Shown here one piece after another: positions 1 through 7,562 of a DNA stretch of 64,000 bases (positions within the stretch are counted from its first letter, which is position 1; each line of letters begins with the position of its first letter). The notes under the pieces are model-generated. The model did no database searches. It had not been told where the DNA came from and saw nothing but the letters and a program-made list of their open reading frames with translations. The DNA comes from an uncultured archaeon (GTDB lineage: Archaea > Nanobdellota > Nanobdellia > Pacearchaeales > GW2011-AR1): assembly GCA_902385655.1 (NCBI GenBank), contig CABMGO010000003.1, forward strand, positions 176,456 to 240,455. Reading direction: 5' to 3'. A program made the position numbers and the translations under genes.

Positions 1-34
1 TTGTAACTGCGTTTTTTACTAAAACTACTCCCAT
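1..34 (-). CDS. 5' end of an unidentified gene (runs off the window)
   Basis: An ATG at 34 on the minus strand follows a strong ribosome binding site (GGAGGT at 46-41, spacing 6). It reads M-G-V-V-L-V-K-N-A-V-T and is still open at base 1. Only 11 codons are visible, so no function can be proposed. It is shown because the ribosome binding site and an upstream TATA-like box make a real start likely. Confidence 0.6.
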   Translation of the reverse strand, partial: MGVVLVKNAVT

Positions 35-81
35 ATTTTTACCTCCTTTTTTGCGAATATAATGTTTATACATCGACGGGG

Positions 82-91
82 TATTTAAATG
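82..91 (-). promoter_or_regulatory. TATA box candidate
   Basis: The minus strand reads ATTTAAATAC about 50 bases upstream of the ATG at 34. This would place transcription start near 60 and leave a short leader holding the ribosome binding site. Position and composition fit an archaeal promoter; the assignment is inferred. Confidence 0.45.
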
Positions 92-113
92 TTTCGAAAA
101 TAACTCGTCGAGC

Positions 114-419
114 CTATTTTGTCGACGAGATTGGAATTTCCAATAGGTATCGGCCATACTCGGAAAAATAGGGTGCCCAGTTTTTCACGTCGATAATTTT
201 TACAACTCTTTTTTTGTCGTCGAGCCAAAGTGCTTTGAATGGTTTGCAGAAAAAAGAATGAATAGTTATGTCTTGGTTTTTGTCGAAAATAAAAAGGAGA
301 GGAGAGGAATTTTTTCTAAACATGAGTCCTCTTGTTTTTTTCCAGACAGTATCACAAACTTCTACAGAAATTTTTGTTTTCTTTCCCTTATTGTAATATG
401 TGAAAGTTTGGAGGTTCAT
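114..419 (-). CDS. DUF192 family protein
   Basis: A 101-aa protein with the DUF192 layout: a conserved RGLMFR near residue 31, a hydrophobic LLFIFD strand, then a WLDDKKRVVKII segment and an LEIPI end. DUF192 proteins are small beta-rich domains, often exported, with no settled biochemical role. No signal peptide is seen here, so it is probably cytoplasmic. Its start overlaps the stop of the upstream TrmB-like regulator by 4 bases, so the two are very likely translated together. The family call is firm, the function unknown. Confidence 0.8.
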   Translation of the reverse strand: MNLQTFTYYNKGKKTKISVEVCDTVWKKTRGLMFRKNSSPLLFIFDKNQDITIHSFFCKPFKALWLDDKKRVVKIIDVKNWAPYFSEYGRYLLEIPISSTK

Positions 420-1165
420 TTTGCGATAGTCCAGAGGACATTAAAATATTGCTTAAAACTTTCAGCAATTAATTTATTTTTTATCATGAACACGAATGGC
501 TTTTCTTCCCATAAAAAGATATAAACATAATCTTCAAAAATATCCATCGCTGCAGGGCTTAGATAGCCTGAGGGCATGTACTTTACCTCAGTATTTTTTG
601 CTTTTGCTATATCTTCTTGGAAACCTCTAGAAGAGATATCCGTGATAAGTCTAAGCTTTTGTCTTTTTTTTATGGATTTTAAGTTCAAATTATTTAGAAA
701 TAAACTAAGATTTTCAGATTTATACTGTGGCTGAGAAAAACCAAAAACATCTATAACTCCATTCACGGGGCAGTCATATACAATTTTTCTAAATGCTGTC
801 TTAAAACCTTCATAGCCTTCATAAACCGCAGTTAGCGTTTCCTTTTCCTTAGTATTTTTTAAGTTATTTAGCTGAGGAACTAATTCTGAAATCTTTTTCT
901 TTCTTTGTTCTTCTAATTCAATAAATTTATTTGGGCTTTCTGCTTGGAAATGTTTTCCATCTTTTTGAACATTGTAGGAGACTAAACCCTTTCCTACAAG
1001 AGTATTCAGTGATTCGTATACTCTTGAATTAGCTATTTGTGTTTCTTTAATTATACTTCCAGTAGTAGTTTCCCCTTTTTTTAAAAGGTGAAGATAAATC
1101 AAGGATTCATTTTCTGTTAAACCCAACTCTCTGAGTTCTTTTTCCATAGCCTCGAAAGCCTTCAA
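416..1165 (-). CDS. TrmB-family transcriptional regulator
   Basis: A 249-aa protein with an N-terminal winged helix (residues about 10-75; LTENESLIYLHLLKKGE) typical of archaeal TrmB regulators, followed by a coiled linker and a C-terminal domain of about 150 residues resembling the TrmB effector-binding region. TrmB proteins bind DNA and often respond to sugars; the ligand cannot be read here. It is the first gene of a two-gene unit with DUF192 (4-base overlap) and is divergent from the methyltransferase at 1176, with only 10 bases between the ORF starts. The shared promoter may be autoregulated. Confidence 0.85.
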   Translation of the reverse strand: MKAFEAMEKELRELGLTENESLIYLHLLKKGETTTGSIIKETQIANSRVYESLNTLVGKGLVSYNVQKDGKHFQAESPNKFIELEEQRKKKISELVPQLNNLKNTKEKETLTAVYEGYEGFKTAFRKIVYDCPVNGVIDVFGFSQPQYKSENLSLFLNNLNLKSIKKRQKLRLITDISSRGFQEDIAKAKNTEVKYMPSGYLSPAAMDIFEDYVYIFLWEEKPFVFMIKNKLIAESFKQYFNVLWTIAK

Positions 1166-1175
1166 AACTATTTAA

Positions 1176-1913
1176 ATGTTTCTCCCAAAAAGGAGAAATA
1201 ATATTCTTATTTGGACCTGTTGCTACCTTCTCATGGTACAAACAAAAATTCCAGAGATAACACAAAACCAAATGCGTTTTATGATGAGTAGGAAGAAATC
1301 AGAAAGAGTAATTGTTAATGGAATTAGTGCCGAGATTCAGCCCTATATGTTCCCCCCGGTTTCTCCGTATTCATACAGCACAAGGATATTGCTGGAAGAT
1401 ATGCACTTCAAAAAAGATGAGCGAGTCCTAGAAATTGGCACGGGTTGCGGAATACTATCTGTCTTTGCTGCAAAACAAGGGGCTAGAGTTGATGGCGTAG
1501 ATATCCTACCAGAGTGTGTAGAATTTTCCCTTAGGAACGCAATCACAAACGGAGTGTTTGAAAGAACAAAATTTTATTACAGTAATATGTTTCAGAATAC
1601 CGACGCACACTATGATACTGTCTTATGCAATCTGCCAATATTAAATGGAGATTTGCCAGACAAGAACTCCGCGTGGTACAGCTTATTCGATCCAAACTTT
1701 AAATTCCATATCCAGTTATTTGAAGAGGGGAGAAAATACACCCAAAGGATCATAATGGCTCATGCAGATTTGATAGGTAAAAAAGATTTTGCAGATTTGG
1801 AATCTCTTGCTGAACAAAATGGATGGAATGTCAGTAGAGTGCATTCTAGAAATTACGCAACCCAAGAATGGAGATCTTATGAATTTAAATATAGAGGAAA
1901 CTTGAAAAAATGA
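1176..1913 (+). CDS. Class I SAM-dependent methyltransferase, HemK/PrmC-like
   Basis: A Rossmann methyltransferase. Motif I is VLEIGTGCGILS (about residues 88-99), followed by an acidic GVDI strand and an NLPIL segment in the position of the NPPY motif of N- or Q-methylating enzymes. The substrate is probably a nitrogen group on protein or nucleic acid, but is not determinable. The ORF start at 1176 overlaps the divergent promoter region; the ATG at 1272 (MRFMMSRKKS) is a more believable start. The stop overlaps the start of the YhhQ gene (ATGA), indicating coupling. Confidence 0.75.
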   Translation: MFLPKRRNNILIWTCCYLLMVQTKIPEITQNQMRFMMSRKKSERVIVNGISAEIQPYMFPPVSPYSYSTRILLEDMHFKKDERVLEIGTGCGILSVFAAKQGARVDGVDILPECVEFSLRNAITNGVFERTKFYYSNMFQNTDAHYDTVLCNLPILNGDLPDKNSAWYSLFDPNFKFHIQLFEEGRKYTQRIIMAHADLIGKKDFADLESLAEQNGWNVSRVHSRNYATQEWRSYEFKYRGNLKK

Positions 1914-2593
1914 TGAGCTTGGTAATAATTTTAGTATGGATTATCTTGGTTACTTCTATTTCTCTTTTTGGAGCATGGTACGCAAAAAAATATGGAAAAC
2001 CTGACGGAATTATTGGGCTTTATGTGACATTTGTACTTATTAGCAACTTAATAGCGTTTAAAATCTCAGAGTATAATTTTGGTTTCATAACTCTTTACGC
2101 TACAGCAGCTTCGATAATATTTCCAGTAACATTTTTATTGACAGATGTAGTAAATGAAAAGTTTGGTAGAAAAGAAACGCATAGAATGATCTTCATTGCA
2201 TTTATTGCTCAGGTTGCTACTGCTGTTTTTATATTCATTTCTATATATCTGAGTCCTGCTCCTTTCTGGGCAGACCAAAATATTTTTCAGAAGGTATTTG
2301 GATTTGCACCAAGAGTTATGCTCGCGAGTTGGATTTCATTTTTAATAAGCGAGAATGTAGATGCATATATTTTTGCATGGTTCAAGAAATTAACTAAAGG
2401 AAAACATTTGTGGAGCAGAAATGTTTTTTCAAGTATTCCTGCTATGGCTTTAGATACGATTATTTTCGTGACACTTGCATTTTATGGAGTTCAACCACTG
2501 GCGCCACTTATTACTGGAGTTCTAATTATCAAATGGATTGTCGGAATAATAGATATTCCGTTTATGTATCTAAATAGAAAAATAATGGATTAA
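1910..2593 (+). CDS. YhhQ/VUT-family queuosine-precursor transporter
   Basis: A 227-aa integral membrane protein with about six hydrophobic segments. It carries YhhQ-family hallmarks: TDVVNEKFGRKETHRMI after the third helix and a SFLISENVDAYIF segment. Family members import queuine or preQ0-type 7-deazaguanine precursors. In an archaeon this would feed archaeosine (G+) modification of tRNA. Its start overlaps the methyltransferase stop by 4 bases. No archaeosine synthesis enzymes are seen in the window, so the substrate is inferred from family only. Confidence 0.85.
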   Translation: MMSLVIILVWIILVTSISLFGAWYAKKYGKPDGIIGLYVTFVLISNLIAFKISEYNFGFITLYATAASIIFPVTFLLTDVVNEKFGRKETHRMIFIAFIAQVATAVFIFISIYLSPAPFWADQNIFQKVFGFAPRVMLASWISFLISENVDAYIFAWFKKLTKGKHLWSRNVFSSIPAMALDTIIFVTLAFYGVQPLAPLITGVLIIKWIVGIIDIPFMYLNRKIMD

Positions 2594-3063
2594 AACCATC
2601 GAATCTCTTTTCTGAAAACTCTTTGCCTATTTTTTTCTTCGAGGTGCTTCTTTACATTGAAAGGTATTGGCGAAGTTTGAAAATTAAGTTTAAGATTAGT
2701 ATAATGCTCGAAAACAATTTTTACAGTGTCTTCGTGAACCATGTCATGATGGATGAATCCTCCGCCGAAAGTTTTTGGAATATGCATCAATTCATGGATA
2801 ATTGTTTTTGTTTGTTCGTCTCTTGGAAGCTTATCGAATTTTTCTGAGATTACTTCAACTAAATAAAATCCAGTCGTCCTTCCCATAGCGAGTTGCATGG
2901 CCTTTCCGAGTGCATGACATCTTGCAATTGTTCCTCTGGAAGACGAACCTTTACTTCGTAAAAAACCTACATTGGACAAGTCAATATAATTCCAATTTAG
3001 AACTCTGACTATTTCTTCCGCCTCTTTTTTTACGTCGTCTGCTGAAAAGTACTTTATTCCCAA
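2590..3063 (-). CDS. Putative metallopeptidase (COG4900-like)
   Basis: A 157-aa protein with a zincin-type HELMH motif (residues about 89-93), an upstream region rich in Ser/Arg (RSKGSSSRGTIARCHALG), and further histidines (FIHHD) that could complete a metal site. This matches the small archaeal predicted metallopeptidases of COG4900. Substrate unknown. It sits 1 base from the DUF167 gene on the same strand and converges with the YhhQ gene, overlapping it by 4 bases. Confidence 0.7.
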   Translation of the reverse strand: MGIKYFSADDVKKEAEEIVRVLNWNYIDLSNVGFLRSKGSSSRGTIARCHALGKAMQLAMGRTTGFYLVEVISEKFDKLPRDEQTKTIIHELMHIPKTFGGGFIHHDMVHEDTVKIVFEHYTNLKLNFQTSPIPFNVKKHLEEKNRQRVFRKEIRWF

Positions 3064-3282
3064 TTACAAAACCTCAATTAACTTATTTTTATTTGTTAAT
3101 CCCGATTTTATTTTAATGTTTTTCCAAGGTACTCCAAAATGCTTTGATAATAGCGAAACAACTTCCATGTTTGCCTCATTTTTTTCTGGTTCAGAAGCTA
3201 CATAAATAAGAAAATTTCCTCCGCCAAAGTCTTCAACTCGAGGATTCGAGGATCGAGGTTTTACCATCACTTTTATTATCAT
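3064..3282 (-). CDS. DUF167/YggU family protein
   Basis: A 72-aa protein with the complete YggU fold signature: VKPRSSNPRV near the N-terminus, EKNEANMEVVSLLSKHF in the central helix and KSGLTNKNK toward the end. The family is small, conserved in archaea and bacteria, and of unknown function. It immediately precedes the metallopeptidase gene in the direction of transcription, so the two are probably one transcript. Confidence 0.85.
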   Translation of the reverse strand: MIIKVMVKPRSSNPRVEDFGGGNFLIYVASEPEKNEANMEVVSLLSKHFGVPWKNIKIKSGLTNKNKLIEVL

Positions 3283-3322
3283 GAAATTTAGAGAAAAAGA
3301 TAGATTAAAAATATTGTTATAC

Positions 3323-3574
3323 TCAAATGTCTCCGTCTTCTATAGAAAAACCATGGTCATCAAGATTTCTATGCTTCCAATTTTGAGTGTTTTCTTTCCA
3401 ATTTTGAAAAACCTTGTTCCTTACTTTCTTTATCTTAATTCCTGCTTCTTCGGTTTTAGGATGATAAATAATTTTTGTGAAAAAATTTCCAACAGTTGAA
3501 AATAAATTTTTAAAGAAATCACAAAAATTCTCAAACCCTCTTTTTATTTTGAACAGCTTAACTGAACTACTCAT
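3323..3574 (-). CDS. Hypothetical small basic/aromatic protein
   Basis: An 83-aa ORF rich in Phe, Lys and Asn (FENFCDFFKNLFSTVGNFF amphipathic stretch) with an acidic tail. No family recognised. It lies in line with the DUF167 and metallopeptidase genes. The plus-strand ORF over the same bases (3281-3499) looks less protein-like. It could be a small membrane-associated peptide or a spurious ORF. Confidence 0.4.
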   Translation of the reverse strand: MSSSVKLFKIKRGFENFCDFFKNLFSTVGNFFTKIIYHPKTEEAGIKIKKVRNKVFQNWKENTQNWKHRNLDDHGFSIEDGDI

Positions 3575-3603
3575 GAAAATTATAAGGAGAAATTGTTTTT
3601 AAA

Positions 3604-3708
3604 ATTATCGAGTTACTATTTCCGCCCCTCAAATTTTGCACCTCGCAAAAATCTCAAAATAAATATTTGTTTTGCTCGGAGCGAAATTTTCGCCATCCCT
3701 TTCGCGAC
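3604..3708 (-). repeat. E-type 3'-end element with displaced YchF gene end
   Basis: Directly after the YchF stop, about 80 non-coding bases hold E-element sequence. Read on the plus strand it shows a TTTTGC-loop-GCAAAA hairpin, a spacer, then TTTTGCTCGGAGCGAA. The next bases (3627-3604) encode G-A-E-I-V-T-R-stop, whereas the gene itself ends G-V-E-I-I-T-R-stop. Nearly every codon differs between the two copies. The layout matches that at the tRNA genes: gene end, small hairpin element, second copy of the gene end. Confidence 0.65.
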
Positions 3709-4905
3709 TTATCTCGTAATGATCTCAACACCGTCGCGATGTTCTAAAACGTGGTCTTTACCAATTGCTTGTTTTGTTTTTGCGTTGATTGCTTTTACAA
3801 AATTCTTTCCTAAATCAGTATGAAGTTTGAATGCAAATTGTAGAGCTGTTGTACCCCTTGGAACTAAAAAGCAGTCTGGTAAAACGTTTCCTTTAGAATC
3901 TGCAAGTTTTGTTGCACCTGCGGGAAATACTGCGATATAATTTAACAAGGAAAAAACAGTAGCGTCTAAAATTGCTTGAACCCCCGTTCCCTCGTTAAAT
4001 TTATCCAAAATATTTTCTTTAATTAATTTTAAGGCAGCTTTTTGCTTATCATTTAACTTTTCTTCATTCATTTTAAAATCTCTATTTCCAGGAGTGTAAT
4101 CAATCATTCCTGCTTTTGCTGCTTGTCTTAAAGATAACTCCGAATCTGCTGAACAAGGAATTATTAACAAATGGGGGAATTCTGCTTTCAGTTTGTCATA
4201 CCATTCCTTTGCGCCAGGTTTGTCGATTTTATTTGCTGCGATTATCATGGGTTTTGTCATGTGTCTAATTTCGTGAGCAAAATTTCTTAAATCTTGAGCT
4301 GACCAAGTTGTTGCTTTTTCCGGATTTAAGTTTAATTTTCTAATTGCAATTTTCACATCATCTTCATTAACATCTAAACCCGAGAATTGTTTTGCGATTG
4401 CTTTTGCTAAGTCTGTTTTTTCAATTGCCAGTTTTCTTACTAATGGTCCCCAAACTTTATTTAAAATTCCTAGATACCAGAGATCTAATTCATTTTCTAG
4501 CATTGCAATATCTTTAACTGGATTGCCTTTGTCAGGAGTGCATTCCTTTCCCTCTGCGTCTGTGGTTGCTGAGATGTCAACAATGTGAATAAAAGCATTT
4601 GCTCTGGATAAGTCATTCAAAAATTGATTTCCTAAACCTTTTCCTTCAGAAGCTCCCTCGATTAAACCCGCGACATCCATTAATTCTACCGGAACAAATC
4701 TTGTCTCTCCATTACAATTTCCAGTTCGAGGATTGCATCGGGTATTGAAATCCTTGCATAAACATTTTACACGAACGTAACCAACTCCTGTGTTCGGTTT
4801 TATAGTCGCGAATGGATAAGCCGCAATTAAAACATCCATGAGCGTTGCTGCCTTGAAGAACGTTGACTTTCCACATGAAGGTTTTCCTACTAATCCGACT
4901 AACAT
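3709..4905 (-). CDS. ychF: YchF/OLA1-type P-loop NTPase with TGS domain
   Basis: A 398-aa protein starting with a P-loop (GKPSCGKST, residues 7-15), a switch/G3 motif MDVAGLIEGASEGKGLG and NKID as the G4 motif (about residue 226). A C-terminal TGS-type domain contains HTDLGKNF and ends GVEIITR. The cysteine-rich insert CLCKDFNTRCNPRTGNC is typical of the archaeal branch. Family members bind ATP or GTP and associate with ribosomes. The gene is followed by an E-type element and a second, recoded copy of its last codons, so the present C-terminus may have been regenerated by insertion. Confidence 0.9.
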   Translation of the reverse strand: MLVGLVGKPSCGKSTFFKAATLMDVLIAAYPFATIKPNTGVGYVRVKCLCKDFNTRCNPRTGNCNGETRFVPVELMDVAGLIEGASEGKGLGNQFLNDLSRANAFIHIVDISATTDAEGKECTPDKGNPVKDIAMLENELDLWYLGILNKVWGPLVRKLAIEKTDLAKAIAKQFSGLDVNEDDVKIAIRKLNLNPEKATTWSAQDLRNFAHEIRHMTKPMIIAANKIDKPGAKEWYDKLKAEFPHLLIIPCSADSELSLRQAAKAGMIDYTPGNRDFKMNEEKLNDKQKAALKLIKENILDKFNEGTGVQAILDATVFSLLNYIAVFPAGATKLADSKGNVLPDCFLVPRGTTALQFAFKLHTDLGKNFVKAINAKTKQAIGKDHVLEHRDGVEIITR

Positions 4906-4941
4906 AAAATTGAGAGAAAAAGAGAGTTTTTAAGATTTTGT

Positions 4942-5412
4942 TTACGAATAAATGTACTTGAATAGTCGATAATTGCTAAGTATCCATGCCAAAAGCACCA
5001 TAGCCCAGAAAAATATATGTTCTTGTCCTAGAAAAAATAAAGTTGCCAACATTATGAAGAACAAAGCAGGGAATGCTACTAACATCCAAAAATAAAATGG
5101 AAATATTGGAAAAACTTTTTTTGCCCAAGTCAGAGTGATATCTACTTTTTTACCCAATCCTTTTTTTGAAATCCCAACGAACACTAAAATAAATGAGAAA
5201 AGCATATATCCTGCGACCAAATAATAAATGGGCAAGATTTCTTGAAAATTTATTCTATTCGAGATAACTGCCCACAATCCTACAAAAAAGGATGCGCCTC
5301 CTGCAAAAAAGAATAAGAAAGGAGTTATACTTTTTGTGTGATATTTGTAGTAGACAAGTTTCCAGTAAATTAGAACGCATAAAATAATTATAATCCCTTT
5401 TACGAAATCCAT
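4942..5412 (-). CDS. Hypothetical membrane protein
   Basis: A 156-aa protein with about five hydrophobic segments, the first immediately at the N-terminus. It has short basic loops (SKKGLGKKVD) and an aromatic-rich last segment (FWAMVLLAWILSNY). No recognised family. It lies 36 bases upstream of the YchF gene on the same strand and is probably cotranscribed. Confidence 0.6.
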   Translation of the reverse strand: MDFVKGIIIILCVLIYWKLVYYKYHTKSITPFLFFFAGGASFFVGLWAVISNRINFQEILPIYYLVAGYMLFSFILVFVGISKKGLGKKVDITLTWAKKVFPIFPFYFWMLVAFPALFFIMLATLFFLGQEHIFFWAMVLLAWILSNYRLFKYIYS

Positions 5413-5451
5413 AAATTATCTAGAAAATAAAGATTTAAATAAATTGAGGTC

Positions 5452-5754
5452 TTGAAAAAATTTGTGGCAGAACCAAAATATGTTTATGCATTGTGTAGAC
5501 ATTATAGCGTAGGAATGAATCCAGATGATAGGGAGATTGTTGTTGGAATTGAAAAAAGTTCCTTTCTGGCAAATACCTTTGATTTATTCAGGACGAAAAG
5601 AGGAGAATATGTTGCTCGATTCGAAGAGGTCTCGCGTGCGAAAGGATGTGTTATTGGAAAAATCACGGATAGTTTAAAAGAGTGGAAAGCAATGAGGGTT
5701 ATTCCTATAGATGATTTAGTTGATGCTTGTGAGATTGTGTCTGGTGTGACTTAA
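5452..5754 (+). CDS. Hypothetical protein
   Basis: A 100-aa mixed alpha/beta protein; the first codon is TTG, preceded within a few bases by GAGGT. It contains EIVVGIEKSSFLAN and FEEVSRAKGCVIGKI segments and ends in a short acidic helix. No family recognised and no signal peptide. It faces away from the membrane-protein gene at 4942, across a short AT-rich promoter region, and ends just before an E-type element. Confidence 0.55.
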   Translation: MKKFVAEPKYVYALCRHYSVGMNPDDREIVVGIEKSSFLANTFDLFRTKRGEYVARFEEVSRAKGCVIGKITDSLKEWKAMRVIPIDDLVDACEIVSGVT

Positions 5755-5760
5755 AAAATA

Positions 5761-5924
5761 AAATGAGCCCACCGACTCACAATTTGCATTTGCTAATTTT
5801 TACTTTTGTTGCTTCGCAAATTTTATGCAAAAGCGAATTGCTCGGATTTGAAATACGAATTGCGATTCGCCCCATAATATTGGGAGATTATCAACATATC
5901 TCATTTCATTCGATATGCTACAAA
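5761..5924 (-). repeat. E element at the 3' end of tRNA-Ile
   Basis: The plus-strand 13-mer AAATGAGCCCACC, the 3' end of the tRNA plus three flanking bases, occurs at 5922-5934 and again at 5761-5773. The bases between hold a hairpin CATATC/GATATG with 11-base loop TCATTTCATTC (5895-5917), a hairpin CGAAT/ATTCG with loop TGCG (5857-5870), and the block AAGCGAATTGCTCGGATTTG. The element at tRNA-Glu(CTC) has the same loops and block, with different but still paired stems. No ORF is present. Confidence 0.75.
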
Positions 5925-6043
5925 TGAGCCCACCAAGATTTGAACTTGGGACCCCCGCCTTTCTTAGCGAATGCTTGAAATTACGTCCCTAACGGGACGC
6001 ACTCTTATAAGAGCGGTGCTCTACCAGGCTAAGCTATGGGCTC
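5925..6043 (-). tRNA. tRNA-Ile(TAT), intron-containing
   Basis: On the minus strand GAGCCCA pairs with TGGGCTC (acceptor). The D arm is GCTT/GAGC and the T arm CCAAG-TTCAAAT-CTTGG, with discriminator A. The anticodon stem CCGCT pairs with GGCGG only if about 45 bases are removed from the loop. The most economical 7-base loop is CTTATAA, giving anticodon TAT. The intron holds its own hairpin (CGTCCC/GGGACG). The exact splice points, and therefore the anticodon, are less certain than the gene itself. Archaea usually read AUA with a modified CAU tRNA, so TAT would be notable. Confidence 0.8.
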
Positions 6044-6098
6044 ATTTGATTTATATAGATATAAAAGGTTTTTTAAAGGTTGTTAAATATATTTAGTA

Positions 6099-6326
6099 AT
6101 GGCAACACAAAAAGGTGTCAAGACTAATGTCCAGAAAAAGGAAATAAAGAGGCTTTACAGATCAAAAACTGATCGAGTTATTGCTGGCGTTTGCGGAGGA
6201 ATTGGAGAATATCTCGGCATAGATCCCGTAATCGTTAGATTGGTTTGGGTTCTTCTTACATTATGCGCCGGTGCGGGAATCTTAGCTTATATTCTTGCGT
6301 GGGTAATAATTCCAAAAGAGAAGTAA
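6099..6326 (+). CDS. PspC domain protein
   Basis: A 75-aa protein with a basic N-terminal tail (about 22 residues) followed by a full PspC domain: LYRSKTDRVIAGVCGGIGEY, GIDPVIVRLVWVL, then a transmembrane helix ending WVIIPKEK. PspC domains are small membrane proteins linked to envelope stress in bacteria; their role in archaea is unknown. It stands alone, about 55 bases downstream of the divergent tRNA-Ile gene. Confidence 0.9.
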   Translation: MATQKGVKTNVQKKEIKRLYRSKTDRVIAGVCGGIGEYLGIDPVIVRLVWVLLTLCAGAGILAYILAWVIIPKEK

Positions 6327-6357
6327 ACAACTTATTAGTTCTTTTTTCTTGAGAACT

Positions 6358-7344
6358 TTACTTTTTACAAATTAGTAATGCCTTAGACTTATCTTTAGAA
6401 ACATTTAGAGAAACTTGTCTAAAGTGCATGTTAAAATAAGTCAGTAAATCTTCTTTCTTATGCTTGAATGCTATTGCAATAATCATTTGATCGCCTTTGT
6501 TAAATGAAATTTCTCTATTTTGAAATTTAACAAGCTTGTTTACTTTTATTGTGTAATACAGCTCTATTCTCTGATTCTTCCATCTTGTTCCAAGTTCTAC
6601 TTCTTCATGGAGTAAACCTAATTGTAATGGAATGTGAATTAACCAGTCATTCGCCAGTTTATTTTTCTTGTAAGCTTCCGCTCTTTCTTCTTGTTTGCTA
6701 TCATCTATAGCAGTGTCGATTATGAAAAGATCATCCATGTTCATTGAACTTCTTATTTCATATAGCAGTTCATGTATTTCAAAATTTCCTAAAGTATTTC
6801 CTAGTAAAAGGAAAACATTTTTCTTGTATTCTCCCTTACTTAATAAAGGAGTTACATTTTCTAAGTTTTCAAAATCAGAAATGTTATACTGAAATTCAAT
6901 TATCTCGTCAACTTTTTTGTTGGATACTGTTTCGATTGCTTTTTGCACCATATAACCGCTAATGTCTATAGGGCAGTATCTTATTTTTATTGAGGGATTT
7001 ATCTTTCTTAATAATTCTATAATTCTCAATCCTTTTGTTCCATCTCCACAACCAAGGTCCACAATATTTATCGGTACATCGCCTATCTCTTCCGCAATCT
7101 CGGTTATATTTGCTTCAAGCAAATCTTCTGCTTGGGGCTGTCCTGTTTGAGTTTTATAACCTTGATCTGACTCTAAGTCCAAATATCCTTGTGCTTGTTC
7201 AGGTGTTAAATACCATAATTTAGAATCAGCAATGTTCCAGACTCGAGTGTTGCCTTCCAGAGAGTAGCCTCTTTTGATCAGTTCCTTAAAGATTAAATCA
7301 TTAATTTTGGAGTCGCTTTCTTTGGCAGGTTGTGTCTTTGCCAT
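6358..7344 (-). CDS. EgtD-like histidine-specific methyltransferase family protein
   Basis: A 328-aa SAM-dependent methyltransferase of the EgtD (Methyltransf_33) type. Motif I is VDLGCGDGTKG (about residue 95) and the family-specific LLLGNTLGNF lies near residue 183, followed by DDLFIIDTAID. Characterised EgtD enzymes trimethylate the alpha-amino group of free histidine in ergothioneine synthesis. No EgtB-like partner is seen here, so the acceptor could be histidine or something else. It is single-gene on its strand, with a poly-Lys/Ser N-terminus lacking a targeting signal. Confidence 0.8.
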   Translation of the reverse strand: MAKTQPAKESDSKINDLIFKELIKRGYSLEGNTRVWNIADSKLWYLTPEQAQGYLDLESDQGYKTQTGQPQAEDLLEANITEIAEEIGDVPINIVDLGCGDGTKGLRIIELLRKINPSIKIRYCPIDISGYMVQKAIETVSNKKVDEIIEFQYNISDFENLENVTPLLSKGEYKKNVFLLLGNTLGNFEIHELLYEIRSSMNMDDLFIIDTAIDDSKQEERAEAYKKNKLANDWLIHIPLQLGLLHEEVELGTRWKNQRIELYYTIKVNKLVKFQNREISFNKGDQMIIAIAFKHKKEDLLTYFNMHFRQVSLNVSKDKSKALLICKK

Positions 7345-7562
7345 ATTTTTTTAGAGGATTCACCCTTTTTATTCCTTTGTATTACTAGAGCAATGACACA
7401 AAACATAAGGTTTAAAAGTTAAAACTATTTTAAGGTTTTGCAAATGACGATTTAGGGATCGAATTTTTGCGCTCACATTTCGGCCTTTTGTGAGTCTAAA
7501 TAAAAGGTTCATATTCACTATTTTTAAGAAAAATATTTAAATTACTTATTTTAAGAGAAGTC
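7345..7562 (+). promoter_or_regulatory. Intergenic region with promoter of the secreted protein
   Basis: About 218 bases without a gene. AAATATTTAA at 7531-7540 is a good TATA candidate, 23-32 bases before the ATG at 7563. Upstream there is a possible hairpin (CTCACA at 7473 with TGTGAG after 11 bases). Nothing else is recognisable. Confidence 0.45.

Noticed and set aside
3281-3499. 72-aa plus-strand ORF opposite 3323-3574
   Set aside because: Phe/Leu-rich shadow; the minus-strand ORF continues the local gene direction.
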